From Serripes groenlandicus (lineage: Eukaryota; Mollusca; Bivalvia; Cardiida; Cardiidae), in NCBI GenBank assembly GCA_031761405.1, contig JASEVX010000035.1, forward strand, positions 620,001-684,000: 64,000 nucleotides of DNA, read 5' to 3'. The notes under the pieces are model-generated. The model ran no database searches and was not told the origin of the DNA. It was given only the letters and a program-made list of their open reading frames with translations. A program made the position numbers and the translations under genes. Below are positions 32,100 to 44,300 of the stretch, one piece after another (position 1 is the stretch's first letter; each line of letters begins with the position of its first letter).

Positions 32100-32308
32100 T
32101 ACTCGATGCAAAGGTCATTTTTAAACGCCTTTGCAGCAGATGACTTTTGACAATTTTACGACAAAATGAGACATTACAAATAATGATAATGTTTTAAACA
32201 TTACATGAATAAAACAATACTTGAATCGGTATCATTACAAATGTTTGAGAACATGTAATAGGAGCAGACGACACATCAATTTTATCTGAGGGAAGCGGTT
32301 AAAACACT
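32100..32308 (+). mobile_element. Highly decayed TTAA-type MITE
   Basis: cgcctttgcagcagatgact, tttacgacaaaatgagacat, aggagcagacgac and ggaagcggttaa keep the order of the family but with strong divergence. Confidence 0.4.
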
Positions 32309-33310
32309 GTTGTCGCTCAACCATCAAGGCACTATCCGTGATGCACGTTTTAAAACATTTCAATCCACTATTCCAACGGTGGCTAAAACAGTCTGCCTAA
32401 TTGATCATTACCTTCTCACAATTAACTTTAACAATTAGATATACTCAACCGCAGACCACCGAGCGTAGATCTATATAACATACCGAAGTACACCTTGTCC
32501 GTAGTGATTTTAATGTCACCTTATATTCCACCTCCGCCACAAAATGAAGCATTATATTATATGAAGATGTTTATTTCAAATATAAATTCAATAGGCCACA
32601 TGACCTGTGAGAAAACAAAATACACAAATAAACATTACAATTGACATAGCAAGTGAAGCATATTTACCAATTTACAAGTACAAAAATTCGCAAGAGGTAA
32701 CATGTCGTGTCATAGACGGAGAAGGTGTCTGTTCAAACGTAATATCATATCCTTATCACAACGTTATATATACATGCCTTAACAGGCAATACAATTTAAT
32801 ATAACACAATATAATATAATACAATGCAATACAATACAATATCATATAACATAACATAATACAAAATAATATGATACAATATGTCCATTACAGGCAAGGG
32901 GCATATTGACAAAAGTTTGACACATTCACAACAATAAATGAACATTATATCAGTACATGAAATGTAAAGACAACACAAAATTTATATTTACAACTTATTT
33001 GTACATTTTACCTTACCATTACCATTATAGATGTGTTTGTAAACGAACGACTTTTATTAGTATAGCTTAAGAATATATCTGTTTCGCACTAACTGCATAG
33101 AATATCCTGCTTGTATAGAATTTCTAATGACACATTTGGGTAGAATTATACAAATTTTAGCATGAGTTTGACTACACCCAAGTAATATTCATTTATATAA
33201 ATGTTAACGTATTACGGTTGAAGTTATACATCAACTATATCTATATACAAGACAAAATAAAAGTTGTTTTTTTTCGAATATGTATGAACGACTGTAAAGT
33301 TGAACATTGC
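32309..33310. other. Gene-free AT-rich sequence with ATAATACA-type simple repeat
   Basis: 32796-32882 is a degenerate simple repeat of ataatacaatac-like words. Otherwise nothing is supportable. Confidence 0.5.
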
Positions 33311-33317
33311 ACAAGCA

Positions 33318-33847
33318 CTCTCTCTCTCTATCCCCCTCCTCTCTCTCTTGTCTGAGTCCGTCCCGTCCCGCTCATCTCTCTATCTATGTTTTCTCTTTCA
33401 ATATCTCTCCTTCTCTTTCTCTTCTCTCTCTCTCTCTCCTCTGTCTCTGTCTCTGTCTCTGTCTCTGTCTGTCTCTCATCTCTCTCATCTCCTCTCCTCC
33501 TTCTCTCTCATCTCTCTCTCTTCTCTCTCTCTCCTCTCTCTCTCTCTATTTCTCTCTCTCTTTTTCTCTCTATTCTCCCCTCTCCATCTCTCTCTCTCTC
33601 TGCTTCTCTCTCTTCTCTTCTTCTCTCTCTCTCTCTCTCACTCTCATCTCTCCTCTATTTCTCTCTCTCTCTCTTTTCTCTCTATCGTCCCCTCTATCTC
33701 TCTCTCTCTCTCTCTCTCTCTTCCTCTCTCTCTCGTCTCTCCTTCCTCTCATTCTCTTCTCTCTCTATCCCCTCTCTCTCTCTCTCTCTCTCTCTCTTCA
33801 TCTCATCTCTATCTCTCATCTCTCTCTCTCTCGTCTTCTTCGCTCTC
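33318..33847. repeat. Long (CT)n-rich simple-sequence tract
   Basis: About 530 bp of CT dinucleotides with tctctgtctctg, tctatctc and tctcatctc interruptions, running into the assembly gap. Open frames through it (Ser/Leu-only proteins) are artefacts. Confidence 0.95.
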
Positions 33848-34047
33848 NNNNNNNNNNNNNNNNNNNNNNNNNNNNNNNNNNNNNNNNNNNNNNNNNNNNN
33901 NNNNNNNNNNNNNNNNNNNNNNNNNNNNNNNNNNNNNNNNNNNNNNNNNNNNNNNNNNNNNNNNNNNNNNNNNNNNNNNNNNNNNNNNNNNNNNNNNNNN
34001 NNNNNNNNNNNNNNNNNNNNNNNNNNNNNNNNNNNNNNNNNNNNNNN
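33848..34047. other. Assembly gap (200 N)
   Basis: Exactly 200 unknown bases, a conventional placeholder length. The CT tract stops at the gap and does not resume after it, so the true missing length is unknown. Confidence 0.98.
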
Positions 34048-35234
34048 ACACAGACAGTTTTGGGCCTGTACGTGGGAATCAACAGTTAATGTGAGAACTA
34101 GTTGTTATTACCAAGGGCTGTTATCAATGCAGTTTTTGGCTGATACCAGATTTGATTGGCTGGTATTTACCACATTGGCATATACTGGTTCAGAATTCGT
34201 TAGATCACTACAAGGAGGTCATACTTTTCTTAAAATCTTCCACAAATATGAATAACATCATAATACCCATTTATTTGTACAGAAACTAGTCTACGTATCT
34301 CTCCTGTAAGTGAAGAAAATTTGAAGAAAATTTCGAATACACAGTCCTCTTGATTACATAGCGATTGAAAACTTTTACGGACATATTTCATTGCAAAATA
34401 TAACTGTGTTACAAATATAATGCAAATCTTTCCTTGCAATTTGGAGTCTTAATTTATTAAAACCATGATAATCATATTCAAATGATTCAGAATTCATGAT
34501 GTTACATTTTTTTCTTGTCACAGAAAACAAATACATGTAGGTTAAAACTCTCAAGTTCACATGATAACACGTACAGTTTGATACTGACACAAAGGTCTTG
34601 TTACAAGTAATACAAAGGTCAACCATGAAAGCCCAATGCCAAGGGTTTCATGTTAAAGATTTTATCAAAGACAGAAAGTATACCAAAGGTCAAGGCCACA
34701 TGGCAGCAACTGTTTTACATACATAAGGTATTTGCAATAAGCAGTAAATTCACCAAACCTGAAAGGCCTATGTCAAATGATTGAAAAGTTATTTCAAACT
34801 TTTTTGTCAAAGACAAACAGACCAAAAACTATATTTGACATCAGAATCAACTGAGGGCATAACAGAAAACGGAATAACATATATACCTACAATATTGATT
34901 CCACTGAGGTAGTGAATGTTCACCCGTAACATGTTACAGCTGGTATTTCATATATGTATCTCAAGGCAGAGTGGAATGCAACCCCCGACTCTAAGTTATT
35001 AATGGTATAAGCTTATAACTGTTTTATTGTGAAAACAAAACGTAAGTGTACAGCCATAATCGTTAACCTGCGGACGAATCTCTTTCCTCGTAACATCTTG
35101 CTACCACAAATAAAACCCCATTTAATTTCTCATTTACTATCGTAATCTCAACAGACTTATTTATCATAAACTATATTTCGGTTTAAACACGGTGATAATT
35201 TCCAACATACAAGTTCAAACTCATGAGAACGTAT
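34048..35234. other. Gene-free sequence
   Basis: No coding region, SINE or MITE recognised. Frames up to 83 codons lack any recognisable content. Confidence 0.4.
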
Positions 35235-35246
35235 CATCCTGGATGC

Positions 35247-35512
35247 TTTTGTTTGTTTGTTTGGAGTTTAACGCCGCTTTCAACAGCTTTGGTCATATCA
35301 CGGCGGTCAGTGCACCTACCCATGTTTTCCTGGCTTTCCTACACCAGTACTTACACAACATTCTTTCGAAGCCACTGACTACTTTCTCACATAGATCAGA
35401 GGTGAGAGGCGATTGAAAAATCGCCCGAACAAATGTCGCCGCAACCGGGTATCGAACCCGTGACCTCCAGATCACGAGTCAGATACGCTACCAATTGAGC
35501 TACCCGGCCGGG
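35247..35512 (-). mobile_element. tRNA-derived SINE, subfamily B, with 12-bp target duplication
   Basis: Flanking direct repeats catcctggatgc (35235-35246 and 35513-35524) bracket the element. On the minus strand the head is tRNA-like. The body resembles the 25486 copy (gtaggtgcactgaccgccgt, gatatgac) and the tail gcggcgttaaactccaaaca ends in (AAAC)n before the duplication. The clean duplication and good pol III boxes imply a relatively recent insertion. Confidence 0.9.
35438..35508 (-). other. tRNA-like head of the SINE (Thr-CGT-like loop)
   Basis: The minus-strand sequence folds approximately as a tRNA. D-arm region tagctcaattggtagcgt is the A box. An anticodon-like stem-loop has loop CTCGTGA (CGT in the anticodon position). 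The T arm acgggttcgatacccg is the B box, with perfect stem ends. Acceptor-stem pairing is only partial (GCCG with CGGC) and no discriminator plus host tRNA context exists. It is part of the SINE, not a functional tRNA gene. Confidence 0.7.
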
Positions 35513-35524
35513 CATCCTGGATGC

Positions 35525-36600
35525 AAGTATGAGCCTATAGTGTCATGATTTATTGGACAAAATAAGAAGTTGCACTATCAATTTGTGTGATATTGACCTT
35601 TAATATATGAATTGAAACAAGGTCATGGACAACCATGACATAATAACAAATGTGTATATTGTTCACAAGATCAACAATTTCAGGCTTAGGTTTTTATGAA
35701 ACTCTGCGAAATAATCTCTTTATATGTGGCCTGATTTTGTGTGGAAATCATGAGTTATACAGAACTAAAATATGAGGTGGGACATTTCAGATTTTATAAA
35801 TTACCTGGGAACCAGTCAATTGAAACTAGTCAAATGGCCACCATTTCCCGCCGGGGTTAATGGATCTTACACACCACACCCACTCCCTCTAATTGCAATC
35901 TACCTACATACTAAGTTTTAGGTCAATGACAGTAATACAGACAGCATAATTTAAGGCATTTTACATATACCAAACTCACAATTTATAGGCTGAAAGCATG
36001 ATGCCTTGCAATTGGCATTTTACCTGATAAGCTTCGTTCATGAATGTTAAAACCTGATATATTGATCATGGTGCCGGTGGCAGTGTGGGGATTCAAATGG
36101 TTCTTTCGCATTATTGTGAAGAAAACATCTGAACAATGCAGACACGTTAGAATTAAGCCTTTCGACGAGGTCCTCTCTATAAATTTTAAACGAGACATCC
36201 ACATTGGCAAAAAGGAATGTATACGATCAACAAACGGTTCGCTAGCATAGTCGCAGCCCTTTTTTTATTCGATTAAACGTCAATATCTCACAATGAACTT
36301 TGGTCGGAAAGCCAGAGAGCGTCAAACCGTTTTCTCGAAAAGAGATGGCAAATACGTGATCAGGGGATGGTTGCTTCGCCGGGCAGAAACATGGAGGACA
36401 CACGCGCGTCTCCACGCATTGATAGACCACATACACGTTAACTGTGAACGGCTATGTATGGAATGCCGGCACTGTCTTTGGTAATGATGAAACTCTATTA
36501 TTATGCTTGTTTTGTATTATATTATGTATGAAGTTCTTTACACGTTGTGAAAACATATTTATATTATGTCGGTACATCGTTGTATGTTTTGGTTTTGTAT
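35525..36600. other. Gene-free sequence
   Basis: Short frames on both strands (for example MNFGRKARERQ... at 36293-36484) are not recognised and have no supporting context. Confidence 0.35.
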
Positions 36601-36619
36601 TTATATTCTGACAGTCTTT

Positions 36620-36720
36620 TTTATATTATGTAGATACATCTTTATATTATGTAGGTACATCTTTATACCATGTAGATACACCTTTATATTATGTAGATAC
36701 ATCTTTATATCATGTGCATG
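36620..36720 (+). repeat. 21-bp tandem repeat, about five units
   Basis: tttatattatgtagatacat plus c is repeated with few changes, giving in-frame FILCRYI units by chance because 21 is divisible by 3. It is a minisatellite, not evidence of a protein. Confidence 0.85.
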
Positions 36721-36753
36721 CTTAATTATTTTATTTCCATATTTTATGACGAT

Positions 36754-37032
36754 AGGTGTCGATATCACGCCGCCTTAATGATTTACAAGACCGTTTACAA
36801 TTTGGCACCAATATACATGAATGACATTTTAATATTTTCGGAAAATAAATATCACAATCTTCGCTCACAATCCAATATCAATTTAGCATTGACCTACAAA
36901 CCTAGAACAAATTACATGCTAAATTCATTTAGATATTTTGGTTATAAAGTCTGGAATATAAAGCATTCAATGTCTATTGTATCATTCAATCAAAATTATA
37001 AGAAATACCTTCTGGAAAAGGTTCCATACTAA
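36754..37032 (+). pseudogene. C-terminal tail of a non-LTR retrotransposon ORF
   Basis: LINE-type RT polyproteins end in a conserved region that is readable here: ALMIYKTVYNLAPIYMNDI, then YHNLRSQSNINLALTYKPRT, SFRYFGYKVWN and FNQNYKKYL before the stop at 37030-37032. Known relatives have the pattern HNLR...PKPRT...SFxYxGxxxWN...F. Everything upstream (endonuclease, RT palm) is missing, the usual result of 5' truncation on insertion. The clade is uncertain and no target duplication was found. Confidence 0.7.
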
Positions 37033-37204
37033 CAATATCTTGTTTATTTGCCGTTATTATGTTAAGAATTGTGTTTAAAGTATTTGGAGTGTCTGTCTTT
37101 ACATGATTGAAAATTAATTATATTTGTATTTAATGCTGTCATTTTTCATTTAAATGTGCATGTTTTTTAAATGTAATGTTATAATATTATTGAATGCCAT
37201 ATGT

Positions 37205-38130
37205 ATAGGTTCGGTAAAAAAACCACGTTTTCACCAATTTCTTCTTTGTTGCATTTTTCTATCCGTCTCCCATGCACCGAACTCGGAGTATTTGTAGAGA
37301 GTAGTTCCAGGATAGGTAAAATACCGCGTTTCCTAAGTTCATTCTTATAAATTCGGAAAAAAACGCGTTTTCCCTAATTCCATCTTGGTTGCATATGGAG
37401 TCTAACTTTTTTTTTGTTTCTCTCATGCACTAAACTCTGGGTATTTATAGAAAGGAGGTCCACAATACGTTAAATGTCGCGTTTCCTAAGTAGGTTCTTA
37501 TAAATTCGGAAAAAACGCATTTCCCCTAATTTCTTCTTTGTTGCAAATGGAGTGTAACTTTTTTTCTATCATTCTCCCATGCACCAAACTATGGGTATTT
37601 ATAGAGAGGAGTTCTACAATACGTAAAATGTCGCGTTTCCAAAGTACGTTCATATAAATTTTGAAAATTCCTTCTTTGTTGCATATAGAGTGTAGCTTTT
37701 TTCTATCATTCTCCCATGCACACAACTCTAGGTATTTATAGAGAGTAGTTCAACGATATGTAAAATGTTGCGTTTGCTAAGTACGTTCTTTTAAATTCGG
37801 AAAAAAGTGTTTTTCTCGATTCCTTCTTTGTTGCATATAGCGTGTAAGTTTTGTATGCGTATCCCATGCACCAAACTCAAGGTATGTGTAGAGAGTAGTG
37901 CCAGGATAGGTAAAATGCCACGTTCCCTAAGTACCTTCTTATAGGTTCAGAAAAAAAATCGCGTTTTTTCCCAATTCCTTCTTTGTTGCATATAGAGTGT
38001 AATTTTCCCATGTACCAAACTCTGGGTATTTATAGAGAGAAGTTCTACCATACGTAAATTGTCGCGTTTCCTGAGTACGTTCTTATATTTTCGGGAAAAA
38101 GGCGCGTTTTCCCTAATTCCTTCTTTGTTG
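37205..38130 (+). repeat. Diverged relatives of the 155-bp satellite, about seven units
   Basis: The satellite core cttctttgttgca recurs at about 37241, 37384 (variant), 37533, 37671, 37823, 37978 and 38120, with spacings of about 138-155 bp. Each unit keeps the satellite block order: ttcggaaaaaacgcgtttt, cttctttgttgcatatag, agtgtaac, ctcccatgcaccaaactc, then ggtatttatagagag and gtcgcgtttcctaagtacgt. Units are far more diverged from one another and from the main array than main-array monomers are. Confidence 0.85.
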
Positions 38131-39800
38131 TTTGTTGACGTTGTTAACCGCATTAATGCCATTTGGCGAGCAGCTATCATTATACTACCATTTCTTACAC
38201 ATATTGTTTTCGGACTATTGGTTCTCAGACTATCTAATATATAGATGATGTGTCTTCGTTGATTTAAATCCTTGATATACTGGGTCCTGAACTAGATAGT
38301 GGGTCCTAAACCAGTAATTGGGTCTTGATCCAACATTTCAAAGACCCACTATTACATCTGGCGTTCCATTAAAATATATTTTATCGGGGTACCAATACTG
38401 TTTCAGACATTTTACCCACGTATTGGGGCTTTGAAAATGAGTTATCTCCCTTAAAGTGAACTTGCGCTTCCAGTATATCCAACATCTAATCAGAATACCG
38501 GAAGGATAATTGCAGATGTCTTCCAAATGAGGGCCCAATAAACGAACCGGGTGTACATTGTGGGACCCAGTAAATCGACCATACATGTATATATAACATA
38601 ACTGTATTAGCTGTAAACGATTAACAATAGTGTTAGCCTTCATCAGACAAACTTTGATAATATGAACACTTATCCGTGTTATCGCCTTTTAAATAGTACC
38701 GTTTGTATATCAACACCAGTGACAATTTATTATATATAGAGAGAGACTTAGTCATATAGATAGTGGGTCTGTGTTATTAAACACGTTTATCGGGTTCACT
38801 GTGAAATCGTGTAGATATTCACAGTTCTTCTTTGTCATGATATAATGTATTTTCTCACGAACCTATGTATCCCAATATATACCTTAAGTTGAAAGGGCTA
38901 GTAGTCGTGTGGTGTTAAATTGTAAATAGCGGGGCTATTTAATAAAACAATGAATGTTGCAATTCTTTAGAGTTATTTAAAATCGTCCTATCCTTTATAG
39001 ATAACAGAAGATTCTCTGAGAGCAATACCATTTAGAAAATTCCTATTTTACTCGAACAGCAAAAACACGAAGGCTTTAACATATTTATTAGATATATATC
39101 GGTTTGGTTACAACAAGTAAATAACATGTATACATGTATTCGACTTTCCCTTCATCTACAGTTGACAGAATGTTTTACCACAGACAGATTGATTAAGCTT
39201 GGTATGTAACGTATTATTTGTTTCACAAGCATCTTTAATGCAGGTGACATAAATCCAGGAAAAATATGATGAAGACCAGACATGTCTTTGCTGTCAATAT
39301 TCCCAATGTACGTAATATATATTCCTGTACATTTTTTATACTAAAGCCTTTCACCCATTTGCCATACTGAGTCGGATTCCTTCAATGCTATGAAGCACAT
39401 GGTGCAACTCAAGATAAGTCACCTTAAAGCCCACCTAACAAACAAGCAGGTAACCTATCCAGTAGCACAGACAAATCATACAAAAAGACAAGGAACAAAA
39501 CCCGGGGCAGATGCATCAAGACACGAAACCATACACGAACCAAAAAGGGGCAGTATGCAAAACCAAAATATACGCAAACGAGTACCACAATGAGACAGTC
39601 TGTGTGTCACGGAACAGAGAATTAAATCCGGATTTAAATAACAAAAAATACTTCCAACTGAACTCACATTTCTCAAAGTGTCGATTAGTCCGGATTACAA
39701 TGATTGCGTAAATATTGTCGCGTGTCCTTGTTTTCTGTTATGCCAGTTTGTCTTAATAGGAGTTAACATTTGTGTACCGTATAACATGATGGTTGTTAAG
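38131..39800. other. Unique spacer between diverged and homogeneous satellite blocks
   Basis: No satellite monomers. A minus-strand frame of 101 codons (38338-38643) and a plus-strand frame at 39390-39593 (TNHTKRQGTKPGADASRHET) are not recognised. The phrase agtgggtcctaaaccagta and related words recur near 38280-38330 and at 38762. No gene is supportable. Confidence 0.45.
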
Positions 39801-39960
39801 TACGCGTAAACTATCACATTTACCAGTGGCGTTCATATGGTTTCGGAAAAACGTGTACAGTGTAACTTTTGTTCTAGAAGTCTCCCTTGCTCCCTTGCTC
39901 CGAACTGGTGCAATCGGTAGACATATGCACAACGCGTAAACTGTCGCGTTTACCAGTGGC
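39801..39960 (+). repeat. Truncated, rearranged first monomer at the array edge
   Basis: The first satellite unit reads tacgcgtaaactatcacatt then gttcatatggtttcgg. It lacks the aatttccttctttgttgcat block between gaaaaacgtg and tacagtgtaac, and has a local duplication (ctcccttgctcccttgctcc). Degenerate edge monomers are normal at satellite borders and mark the left boundary. Confidence 0.75.
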
Positions 39961-41342
39961 GTTCATATGGTTTCGGAAAAAAACGTGCTTTTCCATTTTC
40001 CTTCTTTGTTGCATGTATAGTGTAACTTTTGTTTAAGAAGTCTCCCATGCTCCAAACTGGTGCAATCGGTAGAGTGCATATGCACAACGCTTAAACTATC
40101 GCGTTTACCAGTAGCGTTCATATGGTTTGGAAAAAAAACGTGTTTTTCCAATTTCCTTCTTTGTTGCATGTATAGTGTAACTTTTGTTCTAGAAGTCTCC
40201 CATGCTCCAAACTGGTGCAATCGGTAGAGTGCATATGCACAACGCTTAAACTATCGCGTTTACCAGTGTCCTTCATATGGTTTCGGAAAAAAAACGTGTT
40301 TCTCCAATTTCCTTCTTTGTTGCATGTATAGTGTAACTTTTGTTCTAGAAATCTCCCATGATCCTAACTGGTGCTATAGGTAGAATGCATATGCACAACG
40401 CTTAAACTATCATGTTTTCTAGTGACGTTCATATTGTTTCGTAAAAAACGCGTTTTTCCAATTTCATTCTTTGTTGCATGTATAGTGTAACTTTTGTTCT
40501 AGAAGTCTCCCATGCTCCAAACTGGTACTATCGGTAGAGTGCATATGCACAACGCTTAAACTATCGCGTTTACCAGTGTCGTTCATATGGTTTCGGAAAA
40601 AAACGTGTTTCTCCAATTTCCTTCTTTGTTGCATGTATAGTGTAACTTTTGTTTTAGAAGTCTCTCAGGCTCCAAACTGGTGCTATCGGTAGAGTGCATA
40701 TGCACAACGCGTAAACTATCGCGTTTACCAGTGGCGTTCATATGGTTTCGGAAAAAAAACGTGTTTTTCCAATTTCCTTCTTTGTTGTATGTATAGAGTA
40801 ACTTTTGTTTTAGAAGTCTCCCATGCTCCAAACTGGTGCAATCGGTAGAGTACATATGCACAACGCTTAAACTATCCCGTTTACCAGTGTCGTTCATATG
40901 GTTTCGAAAAAAAACGTGTTTCTCCAATTTCCTTCTTTGTTGCATGTATAGTGTAACTTTTGTTTTAGAAGTCTCCCATGCTCCAAACTGGTGCAATCGG
41001 TAGAGTGCATATGCACAACGCTTAAACTATGGCGTTTACCAGTGGCGTTCATATGGTTTGGAAAAAAAACGTGTTTTTCCAATTTCTTTCTTTGTTGCAT
41101 GTATAGTGTAACTTTTGTTCTAGAAGTCTCCCATGCTCCAAACTGGTGCAATCGGTAGAGTGCATATGCACAACGCTTAAACTATCGCGTTTACCAGTTG
41201 TGTTCATATGGTTTCGGAAAAAAACGTCTTTTCCAATTTCCTTATTTGTTGCATGTACAGTGTAACTTTTGTTCTAGAAGTCTCCCATGCTCCAAACTCG
41301 TACAATCGGTAGAGTGCATATGCACAACGCTTAAACTATCGC

Positions 41343-44300
41343 GTTAACCAGTGGCATTCATATGGTTTCGGAAAAAAACGAGTTTTTCCAATTTCCTTCT
41401 TTGTTGCATGTATAGTGTAACTTTTGTTCTAGAAGTCAGTCTCCCATGCTCCAAACTGGTGCAATCGGTAGAATGCATATGCACAACGCTTAAACTATCA
41501 TGTTTTCTAGTGAAGTTAATGTGTTTTTTGGAAAAAAAAAGCGTTTTTCCTATTTCTTTCTTTGTTGCATGTACAGTGTAACTTTTGTTCTAGAAGTCTC
41601 ACATGCTCCTAACTGGTGCTGTCGGTAGAGTGCATATGCACAACGCTTAAACTATCGCGTTTACCAGTGGTGTTCTTATGGTTTCGGGAAAAAAAGGCTT
41701 TTTCCTATTTCCTTCTTTGTTGCATGTGCAGTGTAACTTTTGTTGTAGAAGTCTCACATGCTCCTAACTGGTGCTATCGGTAGAATGCATATGCACAACG
41801 CTTAAACTATCGCGATTACCAGTTGTGTTCATATGGTTTCGGAAAAAACGTGATTTTCCAATTTCCTTCTTTGTTGCATGTGCAGTGTAATTTTTGTTCT
41901 AGAAGTCTCCCATGCTCCAAACTGGTGCTATCGGTAGAGTGCATATGCACAACGCTTAAACTATCGCGTTAACCAGTGGCATTCATATGGTTTCGGAAAA
42001 AAACGAGTTTTTCCAATTTCCTTCTTTGTTGCATGTATAGTGTAACTTTTGTTCTAGAAGTCAGTCTCCCATGCTCCAAACTGGTGCAATCGGTAGAATG
42101 CATATGCACAACGCTTAAACTATCATGTTTTCTAGTGAAGTTAATGTGTTTTTTGGAAAAAAAAAGCGTTTTTCCTATTTCCTTCTTTGTTGCATGTACA
42201 GTGTAACTTTTGTTCTAGAAGTCTCACATGCTCCTAACTGGTGCTGTCGGTAGAGTGCATATGCACAACGCTTAAACTATCGCGTTTACCAGTGGTGTTC
42301 TTATGGTTTCGGGAAAAAAAGGCTTTTTCCTATTTCCTTCTTTGTTGCATGTGCAGTGTAACTTTTGTTGTAGAAGTCTCACATGCTCCTAACTGGTGCT
42401 ATCGGTAGAATGCATATGCACAACGCTTAAACTATCGCGATTACCAGTTGTGTTCATATGGTTTCGGAAAAAACGTGATTTTCCAATTTCCTTCTTTGTT
42501 GCATGTGCAGTGTAATTTTTGTTCTAGAAGTCTCACATGCCCCAAACTGGTGCAATCGGTAGAGTGTATATGCACAACGCTTAAACTATCGCGTTTACCA
42601 CTGGCGTTCATATGGTTTCGGAAAAAAACGTGTTTTTCCAATTTCCTTCTTTGTTGTATGTATAGAGTAACTTTTGTTTTAGAAGTCTCCCATGCTCCAA
42701 ACTGGTGCAATCGGTAGAGTGCATATGCACAATGCTTAAACTATCATGTTTTCTAGTGTCGTTCATATGGTTTCGGAAAAAAACGCGTTTTTCCTATTTC
42801 CTTCTTTGTTGCATGTATAGTGTAACTTTTGTTCTAGAAGTCTCTCATGCTCCAAACTGGTGCAATCGGTAGAGTGATATGCACAGCGCTTAAACTATCG
42901 CGTTTACCAGTGGAGTTCATATGGTTTCGGAAAAAAAAATGTGTTTTTCCAATTTCCTTCTTTGTTGCATGTAAAGTGTAACTTTTGTTCTAGAAGTCTC
43001 CCATGCTCCAAACTGGTGCTATCGGTAGAGTGCATACGCACAACGCTTAAACTATCGCGTTTACCAGTGGCGTTCATATGGTTTCGGAAAAAAGGTGTTT
43101 TTCCAATTTCCTTCTTTGTTGTATGTATAGATTAACTTTTGTTTTAGAAGTCTCCCATGCTCCAAACTGGTGCAATCGGTAGAGTGCATATGCACAACGC
43201 TTAAACTATCGCGTTTACCAGTGTCTTTCATATGGTTTCGGAAAAAAAACGTGTTTCTCCAATTTCCTTCTTTGTTGCATGTATAGTGTAACTTTTGTTC
43301 TAGAAATCTCCCATGATCCTAACTGGTGCTATAGGTAGAATGCATATGCACAACGCTTAAACTATCATGTTTTCTAGTGACGTTCATATTGTTTCGTAAA
43401 AAACGCGTTTTTCCAATTTCATTCTTTGTTGCATGTATAGTGTAACTTTTGTTCTAGAAGTCTCCCATGCTCCAAACTGGTACTATCGGTAGAGTGCATA
43501 TGCACAACGCTTAAACTATCGCGTTTACCAGTGTCGTTCATATGGTTTCGGAAAAAAACGTGTTTCTCCAATTTCCTTCTTTGTTGCATGTATAGTGTAA
43601 CTTTTGTTTTAGAAGTCTCACAGGCTCCAAACTGGTGGTATCGGTAGAGTGCATATGCACAACGCGTAAACTATCGCGTTTACCAGTGGCGTTCATATGG
43701 TTTCGGAAAAAAACGTGTTTTTCCAATTTCCTTCTTTGTTGTATGTATAGAGTAACTTTTGTTTTAGAAGTCTCCCATGCTCCAAACTGGTGCAATCGGT
43801 AGAGTACATATGCACAACGCTTAAACTATCCCGTTTACCAGTGTCGTTCATATGGTTTCGAAAAAAAACGTGTTTCTCCAATTTCCTTCTTTGTTGCATG
43901 TATAGTGTAACTTTTGTTCTAGAAATCTCCCATGATCCTAACTGGTGCTATCGGTAGAATGCATATGCACAACGCTTAAACTATCATGTTTTCTAGTGAC
44001 GTTCATATTGTTTTGGAAAAAAACGCGTTTTTCCAATTTCCTTCTTTGTTGCATGTACAGTGTAACTTTTGTTCTAGAAGTCTCCCATGCTCCAAACTCG
44101 TACAATCGGTAGAGTGCATATGCACAACGCTTAAACTATCGCGTTAACCAGTGGCATTCATATGGTTTCGGAAAAAAACGAGTTTTTCCAATTTCCTTCT
44201 TTGTTGCATGTATAGTGTAACTTTTGTTCTAGAAGTCAGTCTCCCATGCTCCAAACTGGTGCAATCGGTAGAATGCATATGCACAACGCTTAAACTATCA

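Noticed and set aside
33300..34255. Long Ser/Leu-rich frames of 260-289 codons
   Set aside because: They are translations of the CT microsatellite and of the N gap, not proteins.
35438..35508. Functional tRNA-Thr gene
   Set aside because: Acceptor-stem pairing is incomplete and the sequence continues into a SINE body bounded by target duplications.
36566..36778. Membrane-protein-like frame with FILCRYI repeats
   Set aside because: The hydrophobic pattern results from a 21-bp AT-rich minisatellite.
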